64,000 bases of DNA from Myxococcota bacterium (GTDB taxonomy: Bacteria; Myxococcota_A; UBA9160; UBA4427), in NCBI GenBank assembly GCA_030748735.1, contig JASMLK010000045.1, forward strand, positions 1 through 64,000, given 5' to 3'. This document shows positions 1 through 8,322 of this stretch, piece after piece. Every line of letters starts with the position of its first letter. Position 1 is the stretch's first letter. A program made the translations under genes and the position numbers. A model generated the notes under the pieces. It searched no databases. It was not told where the DNA came from and saw only the letters and a program-made list of their open reading frames with translations.

Positions 1-240
<240 letters not shown>

Positions 241-267
241 TCGCAAGCTAGCTTCGCGAGTCCCCCC

Positions 268-735
268 ATGAGCGAATCTGCAAGGCACGAACTCGACGCT
301 CCGCCGTGGCTCCGGGTCGAATTGACACTGATGTCGCTCGCCCGGGGCATCCGGCGCGCGTACGACCTGCGCTTCGAGGAGTTGGGTCTCAACCTCTCGG
401 AAGCGAGCGTACTCGCGTACGCGCAGGAATTCGGACCGGTGATGCAGGCGGAACTCGCCAAGCACATGGGCCTCGGCCGCGCGGCGTTGGGTTCGCTCGT
501 CGATTCCCTCGAAGACCGTGGGTTCGTCGAGCGCCGCCCCAAGCCGGGCGACCGGCGCGTATGGCTCGTTGCCGTGACCGCTGCGGGCGACGAAGTCGTG
601 AAGCAGATCAACAAGATCGACGAACGCCTGCGCGGCGAGTTGCGCGCGGGCATTTCGCGCAAGGAACGCCGCGAACTCACGGGCCTGCTCAACCGCCTGC
701 GCGAGAACGTGGGCAACGCGATCACAGAAACCTAG
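268..735 (+). CDS. MarR-family transcriptional regulator
   Basis: A 155-residue winged-helix regulator, the usual MarR size. The recognition region (about residues 60-85, AELAKHMGLGRAALGSLVDSLEDRG) and the wing with the typical DRR turn (KPGDRRVWLV, about 91-100) are clear, and long flanking helices would form the dimer interface. It sits inside a beta-oxidation gene cluster, between the thiolase and a short-chain dehydrogenase on the same strand, so it probably represses these genes in response to an acyl-CoA or aromatic ligand. That role is inferred from position only. No strong Shine-Dalgarno sequence is seen before the ATG, which could mean translation coupled to the thiolase 27 bases upstream. 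Confidence 0.9.
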   Translation: MSESARHELDAPPWLRVELTLMSLARGIRRAYDLRFEELGLNLSEASVLAYAQEFGPVMQAELAKHMGLGRAALGSLVDSLEDRGFVERRPKPGDRRVWLVAVTAAGDEVVKQINKIDERLRGELRAGISRKERRELTGLLNRLRENVGNAITET

Positions 736-819
736 CCCGCGCACGCTGCGCGCAGCGCCAAACAACCCCGGGCATCGCATTGGAATCGTTGCCACGCCCG
801 CACAAGGAGAAAGAAACAC

Positions 820-1590
820 ATGGACCTTTCCAACAGCTCCGCCATCGTGACCGGCGGCGCATCCGGCCTCGGTGAAGCGTGTGCACGCCGCCTGACGGCT
901 GCGGGTGCAAAGTGCGTGATCCTCGACATGAACGAGGACAAGGGCAAGGCCGTTGCCGCCGAACTCGGTGGTGAGTTCGTGAAGGCCGACGTCGCCGATG
1001 CCGACCAGGTGCAGGTCGCCTGCGAAACGGCCGTCGGCATGGCGCCGCTTCGCGCGTTGGTCAACGGCGCGGGTATCGGCAGCGCCGGGCGTACCGTCGA
1101 TCGCCAGGGCGAACCCTTCAAGCTCGACGTCTTCGAATTCGTGGTACGCGTGAACCTGATCGGCAGCTTCAACTGCCTGCGCCTCGCAGCGGCCATGATG
1201 GCCAAGCAGGAGCCCCTCGACGACCAGGGCCAGCGCGGCGCGATCGTGAACATGACGTCGGTCGCAGCATTCGAAGGCCAGATCGGCCAGTGTGCCTACT
1301 CGGCTTCGAAGGGCGGCGTGGTCGGCATGACGCTCCCGATCGCTCGCGATCTATCGGCGCTCGGCATTCGCGTGAACACCGTCGCCCCGGGCCTGTTCGA
1401 CACGCCGATCTACGGCGAAGGCGAGGGCAGCGAAGCCTTCAAGGCGAAGCTCGGCCAGAGCGTGCTCTTCCCGAAGCGCCTCGGCTACGCGGACGAACTC
1501 GCCTCGATGGTGATGGAGTTGATCACCAACGACTACATGAACGGTGAAGTCGTGCGGGCCGACGGCGGCGTGCGCCTTCCCCCGAAATGA
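820..1590 (+). CDS. Short-chain dehydrogenase, HSD10 / 3-hydroxyacyl-CoA dehydrogenase type II-like
   Basis: A 256-residue SDR with the cofactor motif TGGASGLG (11-18) and the catalytic set Ser147, Tyr160 and Lys164 (AYSASKGGVVGM). The insertion between the NAG motif and the catalytic serine, and the run SASKGGVVGMTLPIARDL, match the HSD10 (3-hydroxyacyl-CoA dehydrogenase type II) branch more closely than general SDRs. Enzymes of that branch oxidise 3-hydroxyacyl-CoA with NAD and can act on steroid or branched substrates. Here it would supply the third beta-oxidation step, between the hydratase downstream and the thiolase upstream. An AAGGAGAAAG ribosome-binding site precedes the ATG. Confidence 0.85.
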   Translation: MDLSNSSAIVTGGASGLGEACARRLTAAGAKCVILDMNEDKGKAVAAELGGEFVKADVADADQVQVACETAVGMAPLRALVNGAGIGSAGRTVDRQGEPFKLDVFEFVVRVNLIGSFNCLRLAAAMMAKQEPLDDQGQRGAIVNMTSVAAFEGQIGQCAYSASKGGVVGMTLPIARDLSALGIRVNTVAPGLFDTPIYGEGEGSEAFKAKLGQSVLFPKRLGYADELASMVMELITNDYMNGEVVRADGGVRLPPK

Positions 1591-1647
1591 TCTCCGGCTG
1601 ACCGCTAGCCACCAGCCACAAGAACAACAACACGAATCGGAGGCTTC

Positions 1648-2400
1648 ATGGCAGAAGAAATCCTCATAGAACGACGTGATCGCATCATGATCATCACCCT
1701 CAATCGACCCGAGGCCAAGAACTCGGTCAACGGTCCCCTGGCCGACGCCCTCAACGCGGCGATCGCCGAACTCGATGAAGACCCCGGCCTCACCGCCGGT
1801 GTCCTCACGGGTGCGGGTGGCGGCTTTTCTTCGGGGATGGACCTGAAGTGGTTCGCCACGAAGGGCCCGCCGGCGGGTTTCGGACAGTTCCTGCAGAAGG
1901 GCGCCAAGAAACCGTTGATCGCTGCGATCGAAGGTTTCGCTCTGGCAGGTGGGCTCGAGTTGGCGCTCACCTGCGACCTGCTCGTGGCCGCCGACAACGT
2001 CAAATTCGGCATCCCGGAAGCCAAGCGCGGCTTGTTCGCCGCGGGTGGGGCGCTCATGCGACTGCCGCGCGTGATCCCGCACGGGGTCGCGATGGAGATG
2101 GCGCTGACCGGCGATCCGATCACGGCCGAGCGCGCTCTCGAACTCGGCTTGATCGCGCGGCTTTCATCGCCCGGCGAAGCGCTCGGTGTCGCGATCGACC
2201 TCGCGCTCGTCATCGCGAAGAACGCACCGCTTTCGGTCGCGGTTTCGAAGAAGTTGATCGTCGACTCCTACGGCCGCACGGAAGAAGAATTCTGGTCCCA
2301 CCAGGGACCGGAGAGCGGGAAGATCTTCGCTTCGAAGGACGCCCAGGAAGGCGCCCGCGCCTTCGCGGAAAAGCGCGACCCGGAATGGACGGGTAGCTGA
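1648..2400 (+). CDS. Enoyl-CoA hydratase/isomerase (crotonase family)
   Basis: A 250-residue crotonase. The oxyanion-hole segments (FSSGMDLK near 60-67 and the GFALAGGLELAL stretch near 97-108) are present. Both catalytic glutamates of true hydratases are conserved with the canonical 20-residue spacing: Glu104 in GLELA and Glu124 in IPEAK. That supports hydration of a 2-enoyl-CoA rather than only double-bond shifting. An ATCGGAGGCTTC ribosome-binding site lies just before the ATG. The gene is between the hydroxyacyl-CoA dehydrogenase and the acyl-CoA dehydrogenase pair on the same strand, giving the expected order of beta-oxidation functions. The natural acyl substrate is not evident. Confidence 0.9.
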   Translation: MAEEILIERRDRIMIITLNRPEAKNSVNGPLADALNAAIAELDEDPGLTAGVLTGAGGGFSSGMDLKWFATKGPPAGFGQFLQKGAKKPLIAAIEGFALAGGLELALTCDLLVAADNVKFGIPEAKRGLFAAGGALMRLPRVIPHGVAMEMALTGDPITAERALELGLIARLSSPGEALGVAIDLALVIAKNAPLSVAVSKKLIVDSYGRTEEEFWSHQGPESGKIFASKDAQEGARAFAEKRDPEWTGS

Positions 2401-2446
2401 CCCGCACGACCCGGTTTTCAACACGAACCCATACGAAGGGGTAGAC

Positions 2447-3556
2447 ATGAATTTCGATTTTTCCGAGGAGCAAAAGCTGCTCCAGCAGACTGCGAAGGAG
2501 TTTCTCGAAGAGAACTCCTCCCTCGTGCACGTGCGCGAGATCTTCGAAGCCGACGCCGGCTACAGCAAGGCGCTGTGGAAGGGTGCGGCCGAACTCGGGT
2601 GGCTCGGCGTTTCGATCCCCGAGGAGTACGGCGGTGCCGGGTTCGGCTACCTCGAAGCGGCGATGATCGCCGGTGAGATCGGTGCATACCTCGCCCCCAT
2701 CCCCTTCAGCTCGACGGTCTATCTGGCCGCCGAGGCGATCAAGCGCGCCGGCGACGACGCCCAGAAGACGAAGTACCTGACGGGCATCGCGAGCGGTGAT
2801 CTGGTCGGCACGATGGCGACCACCGAGAAGGTCGGCAGCCTCACCGAGAAGTCGATCAACGCGACCTTCGACGGCAGCAAGCTCAGCGGAACCAAGCTGC
2901 CCGTCTGCGATGGCGACGAGGCCGACTTCGCAATCGTCCTGGCGAAGGAGGGCAGCGGGCTTTCGCTGGTGGTGGTCGATCTCGATGCCGCGGGTGTGGA
3001 GCGCAAGAAGTTGCAGTCCCTCGACCCGACGCGAGCCCAGGCGCAGCTCACCTTCAACGATGCGTCGGCGACACGCCTCGGCGCGGCGGGTGAAGGCTGG
3101 GACCTCGCGCAGGACGTCCTCACCCGAGCGGCCGTCCTGATGGCGTTCGAACAACTCGGTTGCGCCGATCGGGCCTTCCAGATCACGTTCGACTTCATGA
3201 TGAACCGCTACGCGTTCGGTCGCCCGATTGCCTCGTTCCAGTCGCTCAAGCATCGCATGGCGGACCTCTACGCCGACCGCGAAGTCGCCCGCAGTAACTG
3301 CTACTGGGCTGCCTGGGCGCTCGAGAACGACCACGAGGAACTGCGTGAAGCGGCGGCCAGCGCGAAGATCAGTGCCAGCGATGCGCTCGATCACACGACA
3401 GTCGAGATGATTCAGATGCACGGCGGCGTCGGCTACACGTGGGAGTACGACTGCCACCTCTTCTATCGCCGCGGCAAGGTGCTCGCTCATACGCTCGGCA
3501 CCACCGACGAATGGCGCGAGAAGCTGGTCACCAAACTCATCGAGGACGCGGCTTAA
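2447..3556 (+). CDS. Acyl-CoA dehydrogenase, first subunit of a likely heteromeric pair
   Basis: A 369-residue acyl-CoA dehydrogenase beginning with the common MNFDFSEEQ N-terminus. It has the FAD-contact motif FGRPIASFQSLKH (about residues 260-272) and the C-terminal MHGGVGYTWEYDCHLFYRR stretch. Glu333 in TWEYD sits at the position used as catalytic base in FadE-type subunits. It introduces the C2-C3 double bond into acyl-CoA and passes electrons to ETF. The mid-domain is short and glycine-poor compared with the second dehydrogenase, which begins 18 bases downstream. In actinobacterial cholesterol side-chain enzymes such adjacent unlike pairs form alpha2beta2 enzymes; the same is inferred here. 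Confidence 0.9.
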   Translation: MNFDFSEEQKLLQQTAKEFLEENSSLVHVREIFEADAGYSKALWKGAAELGWLGVSIPEEYGGAGFGYLEAAMIAGEIGAYLAPIPFSSTVYLAAEAIKRAGDDAQKTKYLTGIASGDLVGTMATTEKVGSLTEKSINATFDGSKLSGTKLPVCDGDEADFAIVLAKEGSGLSLVVVDLDAAGVERKKLQSLDPTRAQAQLTFNDASATRLGAAGEGWDLAQDVLTRAAVLMAFEQLGCADRAFQITFDFMMNRYAFGRPIASFQSLKHRMADLYADREVARSNCYWAAWALENDHEELREAAASAKISASDALDHTTVEMIQMHGGVGYTWEYDCHLFYRRGKVLAHTLGTTDEWREKLVTKLIEDAA

Positions 3557-3574
3557 GCCGCGCGGGAGAAAGAA

Positions 3575-4816
3575 ATGGACTTCAACGACTCTCCGGAAGA
3601 AGCCGCGTACCGTGCCAAGGTGCGCGAATGGCTCGACGCGAACGCCACCCTTCGCGACCCCGACGCCCCCAGGGCCAACATGCTGGACGAAGCCGAAGGC
3701 GACTACGTGCAGAAGGCCAAGGACTGGCAGCTCACGAAGCACGAGGCCGGTTGGGCCTGCCTTCGCTGGCCCAAGGAATTCGGCGGTCAGGAAGCCACGG
3801 CGATGGAATCCGTGATCTTCAACCAGGAAGAGGGCCGCTACGAGGTGCCGCCTTCGATCTACGGCATCGGTCACGGGATGCTCGGGCCAACGATCATGGC
3901 CCACGGCACGGACGACCAGAAGAAGCGCTTCCTGCCCAACATGGTGAAGGGCGACGAAGTGTGGTGTCAGCTCTTCAGTGAGCCCGACGCGGGTTCGGAC
4001 CTCGCGGGTCTCAAGACGAGCGCGGTGAAGGACGGCGACGACTGGATCATCAACGGCCAGAAGATCTGGACGACCGGCGCGCAGTTCTGCAAGTGGGGCA
4101 TGCTCGTCGCGCGCACCGATCCCAACGCGGTCAAGCACGCGGGCCTCACCTACTTCATCGTCGACATGGAAGCCGAAGGTGTCGACATTCGACCGATCAA
4201 GCAGATGAGCGGAGCGAGCGGCTTCAATGAAGTCTTCTTCAGCGACGTCCGCGTGCCCGACGCGAACCGCCTCGACGCGGTGGGCAACGGCTGGCGTGTG
4301 GCGATCACGACGCTGATGAACGAGCGCTCCTCGATCGGCGGCTCGCTGGGCGGCGGCGTGGGGATCAAGGATCTCGTCAAGCTCGCCCAGGGCGTCGAGA
4401 TCAACGACAAGCCGGCCATCGAAGACGGCGGTGTTCGACGCAAGATCGCTGACTTCGCCGTTCGCCGAAGTGGGCTCAAGTACACGGGCCAGCGCAGTCT
4501 TTCCGCCCTTTCCCAGGGCGCGACGCCGGGCCCCGAAGCTTCGATCGGCAAGCTCGTCGCCGCCATCATGGGGCTCGAGATGGGCGAATTCGGCATGGAG
4601 CTTCAGGGGGCCGGGGGCATCCTGACCTCCGATGAAGCCGGGGCCGATCCCGCCTGGCAGCACACCTACATGGCGATGCCTGGCCTGCGTCACGCCGGTG
4701 GTACCGACGAGATCCTGCGCAACATCATCGCCGAACGCGTGCTGGGCATGCCGGGCGAACCGCGCATGGACAAGGAGAAGCCCTTCAAGGACATCCCGTC
4801 CGGCACGGCGCGCTAG
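3575..4816 (+). CDS. Acyl-CoA dehydrogenase, second subunit of a likely heteromeric pair
   Basis: A 413-residue acyl-CoA dehydrogenase with a strong flavin/substrate segment WCQLFSEPDAGSDLAGL (about 130-146) and ITGQKIWTTGAQ-like sequence after it. Near the C-terminus, where homomeric medium-chain enzymes carry the YEGT glutamate, this protein has HAGGTDEILRNIIAERVLG, so the usual base is absent. That fits a subunit which supplies FAD-binding residues while the partner encoded just upstream supplies Glu333. The 18-base gap and a GGGAGAAAG ribosome-binding site suggest co-translation of the two. A strong intrinsic terminator follows the stop, so it is the last gene of this transcript. Confidence 0.9.
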   Translation: MDFNDSPEEAAYRAKVREWLDANATLRDPDAPRANMLDEAEGDYVQKAKDWQLTKHEAGWACLRWPKEFGGQEATAMESVIFNQEEGRYEVPPSIYGIGHGMLGPTIMAHGTDDQKKRFLPNMVKGDEVWCQLFSEPDAGSDLAGLKTSAVKDGDDWIINGQKIWTTGAQFCKWGMLVARTDPNAVKHAGLTYFIVDMEAEGVDIRPIKQMSGASGFNEVFFSDVRVPDANRLDAVGNGWRVAITTLMNERSSIGGSLGGGVGIKDLVKLAQGVEINDKPAIEDGGVRRKIADFAVRRSGLKYTGQRSLSALSQGATPGPEASIGKLVAAIMGLEMGEFGMELQGAGGILTSDEAGADPAWQHTYMAMPGLRHAGGTDEILRNIIAERVLGMPGEPRMDKEKPFKDIPSGTAR

Positions 4817-4849
4817 CGCGTCTTCGCGCAAGACTCCGCGTCACGATCG

Positions 4850-4883
4850 AAAGGGCGTGCGACTCCGGTCGCACGCCCTTTTT
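4850..4883 (+). terminator. Rho-independent terminator after the acyl-CoA dehydrogenase pair
   Basis: A perfect 14-base-pair stem (AAAGGGCGTGCGAC paired with GTCGCACGCCCTTT) with a TCCG loop runs directly into a T tract. It lies 33 bases after the stop codon of the second acyl-CoA dehydrogenase and separates the beta-oxidation operon from the AOR-moaD pair. Confidence 0.92.
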
Positions 4884-4943
4884 CTCGTTCGGTCCGGTAG
4901 CGCGGGCGAGGTATGCTGACGGCAATCAGACCAGGGAGCCCCG

Positions 4944-6827
4944 ATGATCAAAGGCTATGCCGGACGCGTCCTCGAGATCGACCTCGCGTCGAAGCAGTTC
5001 ACCTTCAAACCGCTCGACGAAGACATCGCGCGCGACTACATCGGCGGCAAGGGCTATGGCACGCGCTTGTTATACGATCGCACCGACGCGGGGATCGATC
5101 CGCTCGGACCGGAGAACCCGCTGATCTTTGCAACGGGGCCGCTCAACGGTTCGGTTGCGCCGCAGAGCAATCGCTTTGCGGTGGTGTGCAAGAGCCCGCT
5201 GACCGGCGGTATCGGGAACGCGACCTGTGGTGGGAACTACGCCCATGGGATGAAGCGGGCAGGGATCGACGTGATCGTCGTCTCGCATCAGTCCGAAAGC
5301 CCGGTGCGCATCGAGATCAACGGCGACCGCGACGAAGTGAACTTCATCGACGCGAGTGACCTGTGGGGCCTCGGCACCTACGAGACGCAGGAAAAGCTCG
5401 GCAAGAAGCTGGCTCACGCGGTGATCGGCCCGGCCGGCGAAAACAAGGTGCTCTACGCCGGCATCGTTTCGAACGAGCGCATCGCGGGGCGTACGGGTGT
5501 CGGTGCGGTGATGGGTTCGAAGAACCTGAAGGCGATCAGCATCACCGGTTCGCGCAAGCTCGAAATGGACGACCCCGAAGCGTTCAAGAGCTACACGAAG
5601 GAAGTACGCGAGCTCTTCAAGGACCACCCGGTGCTCGGTAGCTCGATGAAGCGCTTCGGTACCGCGGGCATCGTCAATACGACCAACGGCCGCGGCATCC
5701 TGCCGACGCGAAACTTCCAGCGTGGCCACTTCGACGGCGCGATGACGATCAGCGGCGAATGGATGGAGGACCACGAGCTCAAGGGCGTGAAGACGAGCTG
5801 CATCCACTGTCCCGTCACTTGCGGACGCGATGTCGAGATCGAAGGCAAGGGTGTCGTGAAGGGACCCGAATACGAGACGCTGGCGCTGATGGGGAGCAAT
5901 CTCGAGATCGGTGATCTCGAGGCGATCAACGTCTGGAACTACCACGCCGACGACATGGGCATGGACACCATCAGTCTCGGCGCGAGCCTCTCGTTTGCGA
6001 TGGAACTGAAGGAGCGTGGTATCTGGGACGCTGGTGTTTCCTTCGGCGACCCGGAAGGCGTGAGCGGACTCATCCTCGACATCGGTCACCGCCGCGGCGC
6101 GGGCGACGAAATCGCAAATGGCGCGAAGAAGATGAGCGAAAAGTTCGGTGGGCACGAATTCGCGATGCACGTGAAGGGCCTCGAGATGTCCGCCTACGAC
6201 CCGCGCGGTTCTTTCGCACAGGGGGTCGAGTACGCGACCACCAATCGCGGGGGTTGCCACGTGCAGGGCGCTTCGATGTACATGGAATCGGTGGGCCCAC
6301 TCACCATCAACCCGCAGAACATGAAGCTGAAGGCCGACATCCCGGTGCTGATGCAGAACAACGCCTGCGCGATCAATTCCATGGTGCTCTGCATCTTCAC
6401 CACCTACGGAATGATCCCGAAAGCGATTCACGAGATGGACCCGGACTCATTCGGTCACCGAGCGATCTCGAAGGTCTTCGAGAACCTCGGGCCGATGATG
6501 CGCCTCGCGATGGGAATGAAGGGCAAGCCCATGATGTGGTTCGAGAAGTGGCTCACCTACATCACGGGCACGACGTTCTCTTCGGGCCACCTGCAGGAGA
6601 TCGGCGGCCGCATCTTCAACCTCGAACGCATGTACAACCTGCGCGAAGGGCTCACGGGAAAGGAAGACACCCTGCCGCCGCGCATGCTGAATGAATCCAT
6701 CTTCGAGAACATGGATTCGGGCCACCCGCTCGGCGAGTTGCTGCCGCGTTACTACAAGATCCGCGGCTGGGACGCCGACGGCGTGCCGCTGCGCAGCACC
6801 CTCGACAAGCTACGGCTCGAGGTCTGA
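4944..6827 (+). CDS. Aldehyde ferredoxin oxidoreductase family (tungsten bis-pterin) protein
   Basis: At 627 residues this matches AOR-family length. The [4Fe-4S] ligands are visible as Cys286-x2-Cys289-x3-Cys293 (CIHCPVTC) and a distant Cys483 in INSMVLC, very close in spacing to Pyrococcus AOR. The pterin-binding N-domain contains GNATCGGNYAHGMKRAG (about 91-107) and GRTGVGAVMGSKNLKAI (about 182-198). Family members hold a tungsten or molybdenum bis-pterin and interconvert aldehydes and acids, or in BamB-type complexes reduce benzoyl-CoA. A MoaD-like gene starts 26 bases downstream. No ferredoxin-like partner is adjacent. An AGGGAG ribosome-binding site precedes the ATG. Substrate unknown. 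Confidence 0.92.
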   Translation: MIKGYAGRVLEIDLASKQFTFKPLDEDIARDYIGGKGYGTRLLYDRTDAGIDPLGPENPLIFATGPLNGSVAPQSNRFAVVCKSPLTGGIGNATCGGNYAHGMKRAGIDVIVVSHQSESPVRIEINGDRDEVNFIDASDLWGLGTYETQEKLGKKLAHAVIGPAGENKVLYAGIVSNERIAGRTGVGAVMGSKNLKAISITGSRKLEMDDPEAFKSYTKEVRELFKDHPVLGSSMKRFGTAGIVNTTNGRGILPTRNFQRGHFDGAMTISGEWMEDHELKGVKTSCIHCPVTCGRDVEIEGKGVVKGPEYETLALMGSNLEIGDLEAINVWNYHADDMGMDTISLGASLSFAMELKERGIWDAGVSFGDPEGVSGLILDIGHRRGAGDEIANGAKKMSEKFGGHEFAMHVKGLEMSAYDPRGSFAQGVEYATTNRGGCHVQGASMYMESVGPLTINPQNMKLKADIPVLMQNNACAINSMVLCIFTTYGMIPKAIHEMDPDSFGHRAISKVFENLGPMMRLAMGMKGKPMMWFEKWLTYITGTTFSSGHLQEIGGRIFNLERMYNLREGLTGKEDTLPPRMLNESIFENMDSGHPLGELLPRYYKIRGWDADGVPLRSTLDKLRLEV

Positions 6828-6853
6828 TCCAGCGTCCCGGAGGAGAGAAGGCG

Positions 6854-7117
6854 ATGAGTATCCAGGTCGAACTCACATACGACATGGGCAAGGCGATCGG
6901 CGAGCACCGCTTCGAAGTCGAAGCCGCGGCGACCGTGGCCGACGTGGTGGAGCAGACGCGGCAGCGCTTCAAAGAGGGGGGCGACGAGTTCGCGAAGCTC
7001 GCTCATGTGACCCGGGTTGCCGTGAATGGCGTCCTCGTCAAACACAGCAAGGGAATGAAGACCGCACTGAAAGACGGCGACCGCGTCGGCTTCGTGAAAG
7101 CCTCGGCGGGAGGCTGA
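6854..7117 (+). CDS. MoaD/ThiS-family sulfur-carrier protein
   Basis: An 87-residue beta-grasp protein ending in the double glycine (ASAGG) that is adenylated and thiocarboxylated in MoaD and ThiS, so it can carry sulfur for dithiolene formation in the pterin cofactor. The VAVNGVLVKHSKGMKTALKDGDRVGFV stretch is the usual pre-terminal strand pattern. A very strong GGAGGAGAG ribosome-binding site precedes the ATG, 26 bases after the AOR stop, so the two are co-transcribed. The natural reading is a dedicated carrier for the tungstopterin of the AOR protein; the adjacency is seen, the dedication is inferred. No MoaE or MoeB is nearby. Confidence 0.88.
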   Translation: MSIQVELTYDMGKAIGEHRFEVEAAATVADVVEQTRQRFKEGGDEFAKLAHVTRVAVNGVLVKHSKGMKTALKDGDRVGFVKASAGG

Positions 7118-7146
7118 GCAGTCCGCGGCGCAATCTCCGCCTTCGA

Positions 7147-8232
7147 TCAGCCGCCAGCGATCTCCGAGATCGCAACCTCTCTGCCTTCTGCCGCGCTCCT
7201 GGCCGCAGCCAACGCGAACGCCAGGGTGTGGCGGGCGTCGCCCGGCTGCTGCGCGCAAGTCCGTCCCTCGTGGATCGCATCCACGAAGTCCAGGCCTCCG
7301 AGCCGAAAGGACTCTCCCCAATCTGCCGGGATGTCGTGAAACGCGCGCGTTTCTCCGTCGCGGTAGAGCACGAGGGGCGGTTCGTCTAGCAGCTTCCCGG
7401 TGCAGCGATTCACCCAGATGATCCCCTCGCTGCCGTGGATTTCCAGACGATCATCGCTCGCGTAGTAGTCCGAGCGCACCTGCATGCCGAGCGATGCGAT
7501 CACCTCCCACGATCCGTATCGGGGAACGGAACCCGCGTACTTCCAGCTGATGAGGGCGGGCGCGTCGAGTCTCTGCCCATCGCCCAATTCGATCCAGTGG
7601 ATGAACGCGTGCACCCGCTCCACTTCGACGGGCATGAAGAAGCGCCCCATGTTGAAGCAGTGATAGCCGTGGTCGAAGGTGGTGGCGCCGCCACCGCACG
7701 CATCGGTGTCCATGCGCCAGGCCTGGGTACGAGGTGCGATTTCCCAGCCGTCGGTCAGTCGCCCTGCCGCCGTCTTGAGTCGAACGGAAAGGGGCTCTCC
7801 GATCGCGCCCGCATCGATCAGCTCCCTGGCCTTCTGATGCGGCGGGTAGTAGGAGAAGTTCTCGAACACGCGAAGCATGCGTCCGCTGCCTTCGGCGACT
7901 TCGATCAACCGGTCGAGCTCTTCGAGTGTGCGGGTGGGCGGTTTCTGGAGCGAGACGTGCTTACCAGCCTGCAGGGCGGCGGTCGCATGAGCTTCGTGCA
8001 GGTGGTGGGGTGTGAGGATTTCGACGGCGTCGATGTCGGAGTCCTCTACAAACTCTTCGACGTCGTGATAGATCTGCTGCGCGCCCCATTGTTCTGCGCG
8101 CTGCTTCGCCAGTGCAGGGTCGGTGTCACACACCGCATGGATCACCGCATCTGGGTGGTCGAGATATCCCAGGCACTGCAGGTCCGCGATTCTTCCGCAG
8201 CCCACGAACCCGATTCGCAGCGGCTCTGCCAT
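7147..8232 (-). CDS. Gfo/Idh/MocA-family NAD(P)-dependent oxidoreductase
   Basis: A 361-residue protein with an N-terminal Rossmann fold (IGFVGCGRIADLQ, about 7-19) and the family hinge motif, here in the form GKHVSLQKPPTRT (near residue 92) rather than the more common GKHVxxEKP. The second half, with WRMDTDACGGGATTFDHGYHC, is the alpha/beta substrate domain; the His-containing segment is where the usual catalytic His lies. Family members oxidise or epimerise sugars, inositols and related polyols with a bound nicotinamide cofactor. It converges on the moaD-like gene (29 bases apart) and has a palindromic repeat 30 bases upstream of its start. The substrate cannot be told. Confidence 0.88.
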   Translation of the reverse strand: MAEPLRIGFVGCGRIADLQCLGYLDHPDAVIHAVCDTDPALAKQRAEQWGAQQIYHDVEEFVEDSDIDAVEILTPHHLHEAHATAALQAGKHVSLQKPPTRTLEELDRLIEVAEGSGRMLRVFENFSYYPPHQKARELIDAGAIGEPLSVRLKTAAGRLTDGWEIAPRTQAWRMDTDACGGGATTFDHGYHCFNMGRFFMPVEVERVHAFIHWIELGDGQRLDAPALISWKYAGSVPRYGSWEVIASLGMQVRSDYYASDDRLEIHGSEGIIWVNRCTGKLLDEPPLVLYRDGETRAFHDIPADWGESFRLGGLDFVDAIHEGRTCAQQPGDARHTLAFALAAARSAAEGREVAISEIAGG

Positions 8233-8261
8233 GGGTTTCTCCGGAAAGCTCGATCCTCAGC

Positions 8262-8294
8262 CTAGCCCGGATGTTCATGAATAATGCGGGCTAG
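8262..8294. repeat. Palindromic REP-like element, copy 1 (33 bp)
   Basis: Outer arms of 11 bases (CTAGCCCGGAT and ATGCGGGCTAG, one mismatch) enclose a centre containing the palindrome TTCATGAA. Nearly identical copies occur at 10847-10879 and, in a longer form, at 59562-59622. It sits between the start of the Gfo/Idh/MocA gene and the end of a decayed beta-barrel gene. No T tract follows, so it is not a classical terminator. The repeated, intergenic, hairpin-forming nature suggests a REP or MITE family. Confidence 0.85.
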
Positions 8295-8322
8295 CAGCCA
8301 GAGTCGTGACGGGACGATCGGC

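Noticed and set aside
744-757. Perfect palindrome CGCTGCGCGCAGCG after the MarR gene
   Set aside because: Short GC-only palindromes arise often by chance in this composition; no T tract, no second copy seen.
2210-4831. Very long open frame on the minus strand opposite the acyl-CoA dehydrogenases
   Set aside because: It is antisense to two clear enzymes; high third-position GC on the plus strand keeps the opposite frame free of stops. Composition is repetitive Arg/Asp/Val without motifs.
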